From Sulfurimonas sp. HSL3-7 (lineage in GTDB: Bacteria; Campylobacterota; Campylobacteria; Campylobacterales; Sulfurimonadaceae): 64,000 bases of DNA. Under the pieces are notes generated by a model, which was given only the letters and a program-made list of their open reading frames with translations, was not told the DNA's origin and made no database searches. The stretch covers positions 1,550,001-1,614,000 of the forward strand of contig NZ_CP147919.1 of NCBI RefSeq assembly GCF_039645985.1, read 5' to 3'. Made by a program: the position numbers and the translations under genes. Below, one piece after another: positions 44,777 to 54,121 of this stretch; the stretch's first letter is position 1, and the number at the start of each line of letters is the position of its first letter.

Positions 44777-44798
44777 AAGGTGGCGATAGCTCACCTTC
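44760..44798 (-). terminator. Intrinsic terminator of hemF
   Basis: On the minus strand a 7-bp stem (GAAGGTG/CACCTTC, 44776-44798, 9-base loop) is followed at once by TTTTTTCTTTTTT supplied by the heptamer repeat. Good terminator geometry for the hemF transcript, about 125 bp past its stop. Confidence 0.65.
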
Positions 44799-44923
44799 CA
44801 ACAAACTGAACTTACAAAAGTTTCAGATTAGGTGTAGATTGTGTTTAACTCAGACCGATAGCGCACTGCTGTGCGTAGAGAGTCTGAGTTGGACGCAAGA
44901 TGCGCCGAAGCTGGAACTTTTAT

Positions 44924-45961
44924 TTATTTGTGGTTGTCGACTGTGGGAGGAACGATGTCGCCGCTGGCCTGCATGCTCAAGGCCTCGGGATGTGCCTTGT
45001 AGTGCGCGCGCACCACCTTTGCAAGACGCTGCTTCGCAGCATCGTCGACCAAAACCCTGCCCTCGCCTTCGAGCGCATCAACAAGCCCCTGCACCAGTTT
45101 CTCCTGCGGCGGCGGGACCAGCGCTTTCCACGACGCGAGCAGCGACTTATCCACATAGCGGGGGATCGAGCCCATAATGCCCACATCGTTTTGGTCATGA
45201 ACCAGAAGCCCCGACGTTGTCCCTCTGTCAAGTGTCAGGACCTGAAAAAGATAGAGGGTATGGTAGGCAAGCTGCTTTTCAAAATCCTCTTTAGCCGGTT
45301 TCGGGTTTTCTGCAAGCGCTTTGCGTACAATGTCGATATAGCAATCCACCATCTTCTCACCGAAATGTCTGGCCAGCGCTTTGTCCGCCGCCGCATCGCC
45401 GCTGGAAAAACTTTCCAGATAGAAGTGCGACACGCCGCGGTGACGTCCAAGCGCCGGTATGTTGAAATAGCGGTCCCCCTGGGCAGCACCCGCTTCGAAC
45501 TGTTCCGGCGCCGCCGTTTTCAGACACGCCGTAAACTGCTGCGTCGCGCTTTTGATCTCAATAGCGGGGTTAAGGTCGGCCATGACACGCCAGTAACCTT
45601 TGCCGCTCTTCATCTCCGTCCAGCTGATGTGCATGTGGATAGAGGGCACCAGGGGGTTGAAGGGGTGAATGATCGTCGAAAGGGCCGTAGCTGAACCCAG
45701 CTTTTTCTCGGCGTCGTCATCGTAATGGACCTGTGAGACGTTGACTGAGCCGCGGTTAAACAGGCTGTCGTCCGTTGCCATATATCGCAGACCGCCGCCG
45801 TGGCGTCCCCCGTCTCTGAACCACTCAACGGCGTCAAATGCCTTGTCATCACCGAACTCCCTGCTCAGCGCGTTCAGACGCTCCACAAAGTAAAGCTGCA
45901 GATGTTCAACTATGGCATTGGCCTCTTTGGCCGTTGCCGAAGCGGCTGATGTACGATTCAT
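44924..45961 (-). CDS. hemF: Coproporphyrinogen III oxidase, oxygen-dependent
   Basis: 345 residues. Decarboxylates coproporphyrinogen III to protoporphyrinogen IX using O2. Family blocks: EWFRDGGRHGGGLRYM, NVSQVHYDD, IHPFNPLVPSIHMHISW and YFNIPALGRHRGVSHFYLE. A little longer than E. coli HemF (299). Start ATG with AAAGGAGAGAT. An oxygen-dependent step implies aerobic or microaerobic growth. It sits 9 bp after rhlE on the same strand. Confidence 0.92.
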   Translation of the reverse strand: MNRTSAASATAKEANAIVEHLQLYFVERLNALSREFGDDKAFDAVEWFRDGGRHGGGLRYMATDDSLFNRGSVNVSQVHYDDDAEKKLGSATALSTIIHPFNPLVPSIHMHISWTEMKSGKGYWRVMADLNPAIEIKSATQQFTACLKTAAPEQFEAGAAQGDRYFNIPALGRHRGVSHFYLESFSSGDAAADKALARHFGEKMVDCYIDIVRKALAENPKPAKEDFEKQLAYHTLYLFQVLTLDRGTTSGLLVHDQNDVGIMGSIPRYVDKSLLASWKALVPPPQEKLVQGLVDALEGEGRVLVDDAAKQRLAKVVRAHYKAHPEALSMQASGDIVPPTVDNHK

Positions 45962-45970
45962 ATCTCTCCT

Positions 45971-47260
45971 TTATGATCCAAAACGGTTGCGTTTGGTCTG
46001 CTTGACCTTTTTAGGCGCAGCAGCCGCACTTTTGGGTTTCTCTTTCTTGGGGGTATGCTTGCGGATCGAAGCGCTTTTGCGTCGGTCACGCTGGTTGTGC
46101 TGCTCTGAACGGTCGGGGATACGTTCGGTAAATTCATACCCTTTCGTCTTGATCTCGGTCATCTTAAGCCCGATAAGCTTCTCTATCTCAAGAAGGTAGG
46201 CAACATCATAGGCAGAGACAAGCGATATCGCCAGCCCTTTTTTTCCGGCCCTCCCCGTCCGGCCGATACGGTGGACATAGTCTTCGGCCACGCTCGGAAG
46301 CTCGTAGTTGATGACATAGTCCATATCTTTGATATCGAGCCCGCGTCCCGCCACATCGGTTGCGACCAGGACCCTGAACTTGCCCTCTTTGAACTGCTTG
46401 AGCGCCTTGGTGCGCTTTGCCTGTGTGATGTCACCGTGTATCGCCGTTGCCGGTAGTCCCGCTGCCGTCAACTCCTCTGCGAGCTTGTCCGTCACATCTT
46501 TGGTACGGGTGAAGACAATGACCTGATTGTAGTTGTTGGCCCCGATCATGTAAGCCAGGAGGTCGCTCTTGTCGGCACTGTTGACAAAATGGACCTTCTG
46601 CTCGACCGTGTCGGCCGTTTTGTTCTGGCGCGCGACCTCTATGATCTTGGGTTTTCTCAGCAGCGATTTCCCGAGATTGACCACTTTGGGTGTGAACGTT
46701 GCCGAAAACATAAAGGTCTGCCGCCCTTTGGGCGTCAGTTCGGCGATCGCTCTGATCTCGTTGATAAAGCCCATATCGAGCATCCGGTCCGCTTCATCCA
46801 GCACCATATAGTTGATGTTGGCGAGTCTGACGCTCTCTTTTTGTATGTGCTCTGCCAAACGCCCCGGTGTTGCGATGATGATATCCACACCGCGTTCAAG
46901 CTGCTCGGTCTCGGTCGAGATCTTCTTACCGCCGTAAAGCTTGACGGACTTGAAAGGTAGCCCTTTGCCGTACGCGTCTACGCTCTCACCCACCTGCATC
47001 GCCAGTTCACGCGTCGGTACCAGGATCAGCGCACGCAGCAGATGCGTACCTGCATTTTTCTTGTCCTGGGAGAGACGCTGCAGCATCGGTAGGACGAAAG
47101 CAGCCGTCTTGCCCGTGCCCGTCTGTGCGCTCACCAGAATATCTTTTTTGTCCAATGCTACCGGAATGGCCTGGGACTGTACGGCGGTCGGCTTTTCGTA
47201 ACCCTGTGCTTTCACCGCGTCTAAAATGTTACTGTTCAAGCCAAGTGTATCAAAGCTCAT
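45971..47260 (-). CDS. rhlE: DEAD-box ATP-dependent RNA helicase (RhlE type)
   Basis: 429 residues from the second of two adjacent ATG codons, which has better spacing to GAGGAG. Q motif FDTLGLNSNILDAV, Walker A AQTGTGKT, PTRELAMQ, DEAD box VLDEADRMLDMGF, SAT (FSATF), and HRIGRTGRAG. The basic C-terminal tail (KKEKPKSAAAAPKKVKQTKR) binds RNA. Acts in ribosome assembly or RNA decay. Probably cotranscribed with hemF. Confidence 0.92.
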   Translation of the reverse strand: MSFDTLGLNSNILDAVKAQGYEKPTAVQSQAIPVALDKKDILVSAQTGTGKTAAFVLPMLQRLSQDKKNAGTHLLRALILVPTRELAMQVGESVDAYGKGLPFKSVKLYGGKKISTETEQLERGVDIIIATPGRLAEHIQKESVRLANINYMVLDEADRMLDMGFINEIRAIAELTPKGRQTFMFSATFTPKVVNLGKSLLRKPKIIEVARQNKTADTVEQKVHFVNSADKSDLLAYMIGANNYNQVIVFTRTKDVTDKLAEELTAAGLPATAIHGDITQAKRTKALKQFKEGKFRVLVATDVAGRGLDIKDMDYVINYELPSVAEDYVHRIGRTGRAGKKGLAISLVSAYDVAYLLEIEKLIGLKMTEIKTKGYEFTERIPDRSEQHNQRDRRKSASIRKHTPKKEKPKSAAAAPKKVKQTKRNRFGS

Positions 47261-47338
47261 CATATCTCCTCAAATCACTGCCTCGGTAGCGTTTAATAGC
47301 GCAATTATAGCTAAACAGAGGACTAATCATTAAATCGT

Positions 47339-47344
47339 TATAAT
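47339..47344 (+). promoter_or_regulatory. -10 box upstream of the acyltransferase gene
   Basis: TATAAT in GTTATAATCAT, 31 bases before the ATG at 47376. Confidence 0.45.
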
Positions 47345-47375
47345 CATACACTTTATATCCAAGGCGCTGTCACTT

Positions 47376-48269
47376 ATGATCAGTTTTTATCTTTTTCTCG
47401 GCTTTGAAAAATTATTGATGCTGCTGCCCCACTCCTGGCGCAAAGCACTCTTTCTCGGACTTGCAAGAGTCGCTTTTCACATCGACAGAAAGCATCGCCG
47501 CATCATCAGACAGAACATGCGGTTTGTCTACGGTGATGATGTTGATAAGACATTCGTCAACGAGGTGGGATTGTATGGCTTTCAAAGCCTGGCCCTCAAT
47601 TTTCTCTATACCATCGAGGGGCGCTATATCACCCTTGAGGAGCTGAGAAAAAAAGTCACATTTGAAAATATCGAGTACGTTGAGAAAGCCCAGGCCGAAG
47701 GACGGCCAATTGTCTTTGTGACGGCCCATTACGGGGAGTGGGAACTGATCGGCAGTGCCACAAGCGCCTTTCTCGAACCCATCATGATCATCTACAAGGA
47801 GATGGCCAATCCCGATTTCCAGGAGTACCTTTTAGGCTCACGCGCGAAATTCCGAATGAGTTATGCCGAGCGCCACGGTGCGCTTAAAGCGCTTGTCAAA
47901 CAGATGCGTGCGAAAAAATCGACCGCCCTGCTTATCGACACCAATATTCGCAAGCGTGACGGCACCATCGTCGACTTTTTGGGCAAGCCGACCCGCCAGA
48001 TCACGACACCGGCCTTTTTGGGACGGAAGTTCAATGCTGCTTTGATCCCGGGGATAGCCTACACGGACGATCATGAGCACTACACCATCAAGTTCTTTCC
48101 GGAGATAGAGATGCAGAAGACGGAAGATGAAAAAGCGGACATCAATGACGCGACCCAGAAGATGACGGATTGGCTGACAGAGGTCATCTACGATGATCCC
48201 AAATACTGGTTTTGGATGCACCGGCGCTGGAAGACGGATTATCCGGAGATCTACCGAAGTAAAGATTGA
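47376..48269 (+). CDS. lpxL: Lipid A lauroyl/myristoyl acyltransferase (LpxL/HtrB family)
   Basis: 297 residues. N-terminal membrane anchor, then the LPLAT catalytic HxxxxE/D motif as TAHYGEWELIGSA (His and Glu), LIDTNIRKRDGTIVDFLG, and C-terminal YWFWMHRRWK. Adds a secondary acyl chain to Kdo-lipid A at the inner membrane. Length is normal. Monocistronic. LpxL versus LpxM specificity cannot be read from sequence. Confidence 0.87.
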   Translation: MISFYLFLGFEKLLMLLPHSWRKALFLGLARVAFHIDRKHRRIIRQNMRFVYGDDVDKTFVNEVGLYGFQSLALNFLYTIEGRYITLEELRKKVTFENIEYVEKAQAEGRPIVFVTAHYGEWELIGSATSAFLEPIMIIYKEMANPDFQEYLLGSRAKFRMSYAERHGALKALVKQMRAKKSTALLIDTNIRKRDGTIVDFLGKPTRQITTPAFLGRKFNAALIPGIAYTDDHEHYTIKFFPEIEMQKTEDEKADINDATQKMTDWLTEVIYDDPKYWFWMHRRWKTDYPEIYRSKD

Positions 48270-48313
48270 TACGGGAGAGCAACGTATCGCGCCGTTTGTT
48301 TATGAAAACCTTC

Positions 48314-48319
48314 TATAAT
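48314..48319 (+). promoter_or_regulatory. -10 box of msrB
   Basis: TATAAT in TTCTATAATGCG, 31 bases before the msrB start, whose ribosome site is AAAAGGAT. Confidence 0.5.
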
Positions 48320-48350
48320 GCGAACAGACAGATAAGCAAAAGGATCTATT

Positions 48351-48806
48351 ATGAAACGCATTGTATTATCTTTTCTACTATTGCTGGGGGCCCTGATATC
48401 CCATGCAGATGAAGGAAAAACATTGAAAGAACTCCCTATCGAATACAACACCCTCACCCCTGAAGAAGAGTATATCATCCTGCGCAAAGGGACCGAACGT
48501 CCTTTCGGCGAGAACTACGAGAAGTTTAAAAACGAAGGGGCCGGCACCTACGTCTGCCGCCGATGCAATACCCCGCTCTACACCTCCAAGGAAAAGTTCG
48601 ATTCCCACTGCGGCTGGCCGAGTTTTGACGACGAGATCCCGGGAGCGGTCAAGCGCGTTCCCGATGCCGACGGACGCCGTGTCGAGATCGTCTGCAGCAA
48701 CTGCGGCGGCCACCTGGGGCATGTCTTTGTCGGCGAGCATATGACACCCAAGAACACGCGCCACTGCGTCAACTACACCTCGATCAAGTTTATTCCGGCA
48801 ACATAG
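48351..48806 (+). CDS. msrB: Peptide methionine sulfoxide reductase MsrB, exported
   Basis: 151 residues. Signal peptide MKRIVLSFLLLLGALISHA. Zinc-binding CRRC and CSNC pairs, CGWPSFDDEI, and the catalytic Cys in RHCVNYTSIKF. Reduces methionine-R-sulfoxide in the periplasm, the counterpart of the exported MsrA at 37930. The two are 10 kb apart, not fused as in MsrAB. Confidence 0.93.
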   Translation: MKRIVLSFLLLLGALISHADEGKTLKELPIEYNTLTPEEEYIILRKGTERPFGENYEKFKNEGAGTYVCRRCNTPLYTSKEKFDSHCGWPSFDDEIPGAVKRVPDADGRRVEIVCSNCGGHLGHVFVGEHMTPKNTRHCVNYTSIKFIPAT

Positions 48807-49048
48807 GCGCCGCGCCTAAACCCGGGTTGTCTATAATTTTCAAAAGGATTATAGAGGGCCTGTTCCACCTCTCCGCTTTAGCCTTCAGCAACGGCAAAAC
48901 AATCGTCATGCTTCTCTTTACATTTCGATCCAGGCATAGATGTTTATGCCCGACAGTGGCCCGTAAATCAAATGCTTAACTTTGAAAAAGAGATGGCGGC
49001 TATACTCAGATATAAGCGTCAGATGAGAAGAAGCGAGTATAATTGCGT

Positions 49049-49396
49049 ATGACAAAACAAGAACTTCTCCAACACGCCAACACAGATGAGATTACCCGTA
49101 TTATCACCAAACAGTGGTCCGGACTCAATGATGAGGAAAACCGAGAGTACTGCCTGGAAGAGATCTATGCCTCTCTGGCCGAAACCGCACCCCTGCCGGA
49201 GAGCTTCCATCTCTCAAGCAATGATGAAAAAGCACAGTATGAGATCGATATCGACATGCTGTTAATAACAATAGAGTGGGACGATATCGGCAATCTCATT
49301 TTTGACGACGGCGACAACGAAGCGCACTTCTGGTCGCAGGTCGGCGATAAGAACGAAAAGAGGAACAGAAAGATCTACCGATCCCTTTTTCCATAA
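49049..49396 (+). CDS. Hypothetical acidic protein, probably leaderless
   Basis: 115 residues, acidic and soluble (IDIDMLLITIEWDDIGNLIF, DDGDNEAHFW). No recognised domain. A TATAAT box (49038-49043) ends 5 bases before the ATG and there is no ribosome site, so a leaderless message is likely. The 240 bp before it holds only an 8-bp inverted repeat (TCTATAAT/ATTATAGA near 48831-48856). Confidence 0.55.
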   Translation: MTKQELLQHANTDEITRIITKQWSGLNDEENREYCLEEIYASLAETAPLPESFHLSSNDEKAQYEIDIDMLLITIEWDDIGNLIFDDGDNEAHFWSQVGDKNEKRNRKIYRSLFP

Positions 49397-49442
49397 CAGA
49401 TTACGGTAGTAAAATCAAATCAGGGTATCGGTAGTCAGAAAG

Positions 49443-49466
49443 AGAGCTGCACTTCGGTGCGGCTCT
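49443..49466. terminator. UUCG stem-loop between convergent genes
   Basis: 10-bp stem AGAGCTGCAC/GTGCGGCTCT (one G-T pair) with a TTCG loop, midway between the stops of two convergent genes. Short T-rich stretches lie on both sides, so it can serve both. Confidence 0.6.
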
Positions 49467-49474
49467 TATAAGGG

Positions 49475-49810
49475 TTACTGGTCGTTGTTGGCAGCGTATT
49501 CCGGTGTACAGAAGATACCGCAGTGGCATTTACCCTCTTCAGGGATCTCTTTTTCGATTGCCGGCGGACACGGACAGATACGGTTGTCGGCACTGACATG
49601 CTTGCCGTCCTCTTCTATGACCATAAAACATGGGCAGAAACGTTTGCCGTAAAGCATCTTGTGACGTGCAAGCCCCATGAGGACACCTTCGTTTACATCT
49701 TCATTCGGATTGTAGACCCAGCCGAACTGTTTGTTGACCTTGTCTGTGAATTTTTTTGTTTTCTCCATCTCATTAAGAAACTCAGGTGAACTCATATCTA
49801 TTTTTTGCAT
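49475..49810 (-). CDS. Ferredoxin-thioredoxin reductase catalytic subunit-like protein
   Basis: 111 residues. Contains the FTR catalytic pattern: CPCF, later CPCPP, and CHCGIFC, giving the four [4Fe-4S] ligands and redox-active disulfide. Family length is right. Would pass electrons from ferredoxin to a thioredoxin (the TrxC-like protein at 22016 is a candidate partner, by inference). ATG follows AAAGGAT. Confidence 0.88.
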   Translation of the reverse strand: MQKIDMSSPEFLNEMEKTKKFTDKVNKQFGWVYNPNEDVNEGVLMGLARHKMLYGKRFCPCFMVIEEDGKHVSADNRICPCPPAIEKEIPEEGKCHCGIFCTPEYAANNDQ

Positions 49811-49964
49811 GATTATCCTTTACATAGTGCTGTAAGTATAGGGTGCTGAGACTTAAAAAAGATGGAATTAAATCTGACTTCTATACTTCTTAATTTTAAT
49901 TTTTAACAACTGTTACTTCTTTATCACTCCGCGTTTTGTTAAAATAACGCCAGTAAGGATAATT

Positions 49965-50405
49965 ATGCACGAAGAACAACTATTTGAGATGGTCAATGAA
50001 GCCGTAGAATTTGCCAAAGCGGAGCTCGAGTCGGAGCAGACGCTGCGACCTTTTGCCATGATACTTTTTGAAGACGGGAACGTAGAGAGCCTTAAGGCAG
50101 ACCCATCTGCACATGAAGAGCAGTACGAAACGCTGATGGCAAGGCTGAAACAAAAAGTCGCCGATGATCCCAGGATCACGGCACTTGCGATCATCGCCCG
50201 GGTCACTATTCCGGCCCACTTCAAACCGCCGGTCAGCGACGGTATCCGCGTCCATCTTGAAGAACGCCACAAAACAGACAGCAAGGTCGGTGCACGCTTT
50301 TTGTATGTACCCTATGCGCTCTACAAAAATGCGGGATCTGACGACGTCACAATGCAGCTGCACAATCCGATCCCTGTCGCTTTTCCTGCAGAGATCTTTA
50401 TCTAG
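49965..50405 (+). CDS. Conserved hypothetical protein
   Basis: 146 residues, soluble alpha/beta. Helical N-terminus then strands (ITALAIIARVTIPAHFKP, ARFLYVPYALYK). ATG with TAAGGATAATT; a TAAAAT box lies about 20 bases upstream. Family not recognised. Confidence 0.55.
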   Translation: MHEEQLFEMVNEAVEFAKAELESEQTLRPFAMILFEDGNVESLKADPSAHEEQYETLMARLKQKVADDPRITALAIIARVTIPAHFKPPVSDGIRVHLEERHKTDSKVGARFLYVPYALYKNAGSDDVTMQLHNPIPVAFPAEIFI

Positions 50406-50430
50406 AACAGTTATTTAGAGAACGGTTTTC

Positions 50431-51567
50431 TTATGACAAACGCATCTTGTAGTCGGCATAGCCAAACTCTTTGACCACTTTTATCTCGCCCTCTTGCGTC
50501 ACCAGTACAAGCGAAGGGAGCTTGATACCGTTAAAGGTGGTGTTTTTGACAAAAGTGTAATGGATCTGATCTTCGAAGATAATCCTGTCGCCGGTTTTCA
50601 ATGGCTGATCAAACGAGTAGTCCCCCATGATGTCGCCCGCCAGACAGGTATTGCCGCCTAAACGGTAGGTATAGGCCTTTTCGCCGGCTTCACCTGCCCC
50701 TCTCACTTCTGCACGGTAGGGCATCGCCAGCGTGTCGGGCATATGCGCCTCGGCAGAGGTGTCCAGGATCGCAAGGTCCATACCGTTATGGAAGGTGTCC
50801 AGCACGGTTGCCACCAGCTCGCCTGTCTGCCAGCCGACCGCCTCGCCCGGCTCCAGGTAGACGGCAATATTGTTATGTCGCGCCCTGAATGCCCTGATCA
50901 CCTCAATCAGTCTGTCGACGTCGTAGTCTTTACGGGTAATGTGGTGACCGCCGCCGAAGTTGATGTAGTTCATCTGGTCGATATAGTCGCCGAACTTCTC
51001 CTCGAATGCCGCCAGCACTCCCTCCAGCGCATCGACATTCTGCTCGCAAAGCGCATGGAAGTTCAGACCGTCGAGCTCCTCGAGGATGCTCTCGTCAAAA
51101 TTGGCAAGCGTGGTCCCCAGACGGCTGTAGAGCCCGCAGGGATTGTAGAGGTCGACAGGAGAGGAGGAGAACTCCGGGTTGACGCGCAGGGAGATAGAAA
51201 GTCTCGGATTGACCTTTTTGGCCATCGCGCTGAACCGTTTTAGCTGCGAAGGCGAGTTAAAGACCAGGTGGTCGGAGATAGAGGCGATCTGCTCTATCTC
51301 CTCCTCTTTGAAGGCGGGCGAATAGGTGTGCACTTCGCCCCGCATCTCCTCAAAGGCAAGCAGTGCTTCATGCAGACCGCTCGCAGTCGCTCCGTCAAGA
51401 TATTGACGCACAAGGTCGAACGTCGACCACATTGCAAAGCCTTTAAGCGCGAGTATGATCTTGGCGCCGGTCTCTTTTTTGACACGTGCCAAAAGTTTCA
51501 AATTGTTCTCCAAGCGGGTCAGATCACAGACATAGGAAGGGCTGGGAAGAGTATCGTAATTTATCAT
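50431..51567 (-). CDS. nspC: Carboxynorspermidine/carboxyspermidine decarboxylase
   Basis: 378 residues. PLP enzyme of the alanine racemase/ornithine decarboxylase fold: PLP lysine in IILALKGFAMW, NFGGGHHITRKDYD, and YLEPGEAVGW. Removes CO2 from carboxyspermidine to give spermidine. CASDH, which makes its substrate, is 1.3 kb away on the same strand with bax in between on the other strand. Together they form the alternative spermidine pathway of Campylobacterota. Confidence 0.93.
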   Translation of the reverse strand: MINYDTLPSPSYVCDLTRLENNLKLLARVKKETGAKIILALKGFAMWSTFDLVRQYLDGATASGLHEALLAFEEMRGEVHTYSPAFKEEEIEQIASISDHLVFNSPSQLKRFSAMAKKVNPRLSISLRVNPEFSSSPVDLYNPCGLYSRLGTTLANFDESILEELDGLNFHALCEQNVDALEGVLAAFEEKFGDYIDQMNYINFGGGHHITRKDYDVDRLIEVIRAFRARHNNIAVYLEPGEAVGWQTGELVATVLDTFHNGMDLAILDTSAEAHMPDTLAMPYRAEVRGAGEAGEKAYTYRLGGNTCLAGDIMGDYSFDQPLKTGDRIIFEDQIHYTFVKNTTFNGIKLPSLVLVTQEGEIKVVKEFGYADYKMRLS

Positions 51568-51686
51568 TATCAGACTTTTTTGTTATTATAACGCTTTATT
51601 ATTACCCCGATAAGTGCTCTTACGGCGTAACATTAATATCAAATTTTACCCTAAATTCAGGGGGTTTGATCTAAAAAGCGAGTTAA

Positions 51687-52805
51687 ATGAAACAGATAGT
51701 ATTGGCCGTAATCGCACTCCTTTTGCTAGCAAGCATGTATGCCGTCTATAACGAATTAAACAAAATAATACCGTTTTTCGATCAGAACAGCTCAAAAACA
51801 GTTGAAGATAGTGATACAGACGTGGCCCATAACAGTTCCGGGAAAAAAACCGCCACAAGCAATACAGAAAGAAAACGCTATAAGACCCCTGCTTCCACTC
51901 CGGAGTCCAAGCGTCTCTTTTTAAAGAAGACGATCGCGGCCATCAGAAAGGTAAAAGCGCGCCTCGATGCCGAATACCAGGCTGTTTATGAACTCAGCCT
52001 CAAAGAGAAGCTTACCCCAAAAGAGCAGGCAAAGATTGAACGGCTTAAAAAACGCTATAAAGTCAGCGGTTTTCCCTGTCTGCTGAAACGTATGCATACC
52101 CACCCTATCAGTATCGTCATCGCCCAGGCGGCACTGGAATCAGGCTGGGGAAGTTCACGCTTCTACCGCGAAGCCAACAACATCTTCGGCGTCTGGTCTT
52201 TTAATCCCAACGAACCGCGTATCGCGGCAGGCATACCGCGAGAGGGGCAAAAGACCATCTATGTCAAAAAATACAAAAACCTGGAAGCTTCCATCGAAAG
52301 CTATTACCGCATGATGGCCAGAGGACGTGCTTTTGAACAGTTCAGAACAGCGCGCCTACACACCAACAACCCTTTTGAGATCATCGCTTATCTCGACCAC
52401 TACTCCGAACTGCGCCATGAGTATGTCAAACGTCTCTATTATGTCATCAAGTCCAACAGGTTCAATGAGCTCGATACGCCGGTTTATCAGCCGCCGGGCT
52501 GGAAAAACATCGAACCGGCCAGAGCCGAATACCTGATTCCTGAAAAAGAGGAACCTGCAGCCAAAGTCGCCGACAAATGTAAAAAAGACATCACCCCCGC
52601 TCTTGAGAACAGCGAGCGGAACAGCTCGCGAGTGCCGGATATAACAGTGTTGCCTAAAAAAGCTAAAGAGAGCGCAACCGTCACCCATATCACGAATGTT
52701 CCTCATTCCCATGACAAGGTTCAAGATCGCAATAATACCAAAGAGCAAAACCGTTCAAAAGATGTCCCGATAAAGGTACAAGAGGTCAATACGGCGGAAG
52801 TGTAA
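51687..52805 (+). CDS. Bax-like N-acetylglucosaminidase domain protein
   Basis: 372 residues. N-terminal membrane helix (about 5-23), a basic linker, a glucosaminidase domain (about 125-265) with IAQAALESGWGSSRFYREAN, where Glu is the probable catalytic residue, and NIFGVWSF, EASIESYYRMM. The C-terminal 110 residues are low-complexity, lysine and glutamate rich. Expected to cut peptidoglycan glycan strands in the periplasm. Monocistronic between the two spermidine genes. Confidence 0.82.
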   Translation: MKQIVLAVIALLLLASMYAVYNELNKIIPFFDQNSSKTVEDSDTDVAHNSSGKKTATSNTERKRYKTPASTPESKRLFLKKTIAAIRKVKARLDAEYQAVYELSLKEKLTPKEQAKIERLKKRYKVSGFPCLLKRMHTHPISIVIAQAALESGWGSSRFYREANNIFGVWSFNPNEPRIAAGIPREGQKTIYVKKYKNLEASIESYYRMMARGRAFEQFRTARLHTNNPFEIIAYLDHYSELRHEYVKRLYYVIKSNRFNELDTPVYQPPGWKNIEPARAEYLIPEKEEPAAKVADKCKKDITPALENSERNSSRVPDITVLPKKAKESATVTHITNVPHSHDKVQDRNNTKEQNRSKDVPIKVQEVNTAEV

Positions 52806-52874
52806 AAAACAGATAAAACATCGCTTAGATACGTGTCATAAGTGAGAGAGTAGAAAACGTTTGAAAATTGAAAA

Positions 52875-52900
52875 GCAAAGTCTGATTACTCAGACTTTGC
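52875..52900 (-). terminator. Intrinsic terminator of the CASDH gene
   Basis: Perfect 11-bp stem GCAAAGTCTGA/TCAGACTTTGC with a 4-base loop; on the minus strand it is followed by TTTTCAATTTTC. It lies 7 bases past the CASDH stop. Confidence 0.75.
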
Positions 52901-52906
52901 ACCCCT

Positions 52907-54088
52907 TTAGTTAAGTTCGATGACCTTCCAAGGAAGACCCTGCTTGTTCAGCTCTTCCATGAACGGGTCCGGATCAAACTGCTCCATGTTGTAGACCCCT
53001 TTGGCCTGCCATTTGCCCTCAAGCATCAGTTTCGCCCCGATCATTGCCGGAACGCCGGTCGTGTATGAGACCGCCTGCGACTGGACCTCGGCGTAGCACT
53101 TCTCGTGGTCGCTCACCTGGTAGATGTAGATCTTCTTCTTCTGACCGTCCTTGATCCCTTCGGCGACAATACCGATGTTGGTCTTGCCTTTGGTGCGAGG
53201 GCCCAATGAAGCCGGGTCAGGCAGCAGTGTCTTCAGAAACTCGATAGGGACGATCTCCTGACCTTTGTGCATCACCGGCTCGATGCCGAGCATCCCGACG
53301 TTTTCGAGGCAACGCATATGGGTCAGGTAGCTCTCGCCGAAGGTCATGAAAAAACGGATACGTTTGAGCCCCTTTATATGTTTGACCAGCGACTCCATCT
53401 CCTCGTGGTAGAGAAGATAGCTGTCTTTCGGACCGACTTCAGGGTAGTCCCAGACCATCTTGATCTCCATCGGCTCGGTCTCGATCCACTCGCCGTTCTC
53501 CCAATAGCGCCCTTTTGCACTCACCTCGCGGAGGTTGATCTCCGGGTTGAAGTTGGTTGCGAACGGGTAGCCGTGGTCGCCGGCGTTACAGTCGAGGATG
53601 TCGATCGTATGGATCTCGTCGAAGTAGTGTTTCTGCGCATAAGCGCAGAAGACATTGGTCGCACCCGGATCGAAGCCGCTTCCAAGAAGGCCCATGATGT
53701 CGGCTTCTTTAAACGCATCGTCTTTGGCCCACTGCAGCTTGTACTCGAACTTCGCCTCGTCCGGGTGTTCATAGTTGGCCGTGTCCAGATAGTCGACCTT
53801 GGTCAGCAGACAGGCGTCCATGATGCTGAGATCCTGGTACGGCAGCGCCACGTTGATGACGATGTCTGCGCCGACCTTCTCGATAAGGGCTGCGGTCTCC
53901 TCTACATTGTCCGCATCCACCTGGGCGATATCGATCGCACCTTCAGGCAGCTGTTTTTGGATCTTTTCACAACTCTCCAGACGTCTACTCGCCAATACGA
54001 TCTTTGTAAACGTCTCTTTGTTCAAAACACATTTGTGGGTAACGACCCCGCCGACACCGCCGGCTCCGATAATTAAAACAGTTGCCAT
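52907..54088 (-). CDS. Carboxynorspermidine/carboxyspermidine synthase (saccharopine dehydrogenase family)
   Basis: 393 residues. NAD(P)-binding motif VLIIGAGGVGGVV at the N-terminus. The saccharopine dehydrogenase-like fold has LLGSGFDPGATNVFCAYA and DCNAGDHGYPFATNFNPE. Condenses aspartate semialdehyde with putrescine or diaminopropane and reduces the imine. Its product is the NspC substrate, and the pair is conserved in this phylum. ATG with AAAAGGAAGCAGC. Confidence 0.9.
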   Translation of the reverse strand: MATVLIIGAGGVGGVVTHKCVLNKETFTKIVLASRRLESCEKIQKQLPEGAIDIAQVDADNVEETAALIEKVGADIVINVALPYQDLSIMDACLLTKVDYLDTANYEHPDEAKFEYKLQWAKDDAFKEADIMGLLGSGFDPGATNVFCAYAQKHYFDEIHTIDILDCNAGDHGYPFATNFNPEINLREVSAKGRYWENGEWIETEPMEIKMVWDYPEVGPKDSYLLYHEEMESLVKHIKGLKRIRFFMTFGESYLTHMRCLENVGMLGIEPVMHKGQEIVPIEFLKTLLPDPASLGPRTKGKTNIGIVAEGIKDGQKKKIYIYQVSDHEKCYAEVQSQAVSYTTGVPAMIGAKLMLEGKWQAKGVYNMEQFDPDPFMEELNKQGLPWKVIELN

Positions 54089-54121
54089 GCTGCTTCCTTT
54101 TAAAAAAGTTTTTGTCAGATA

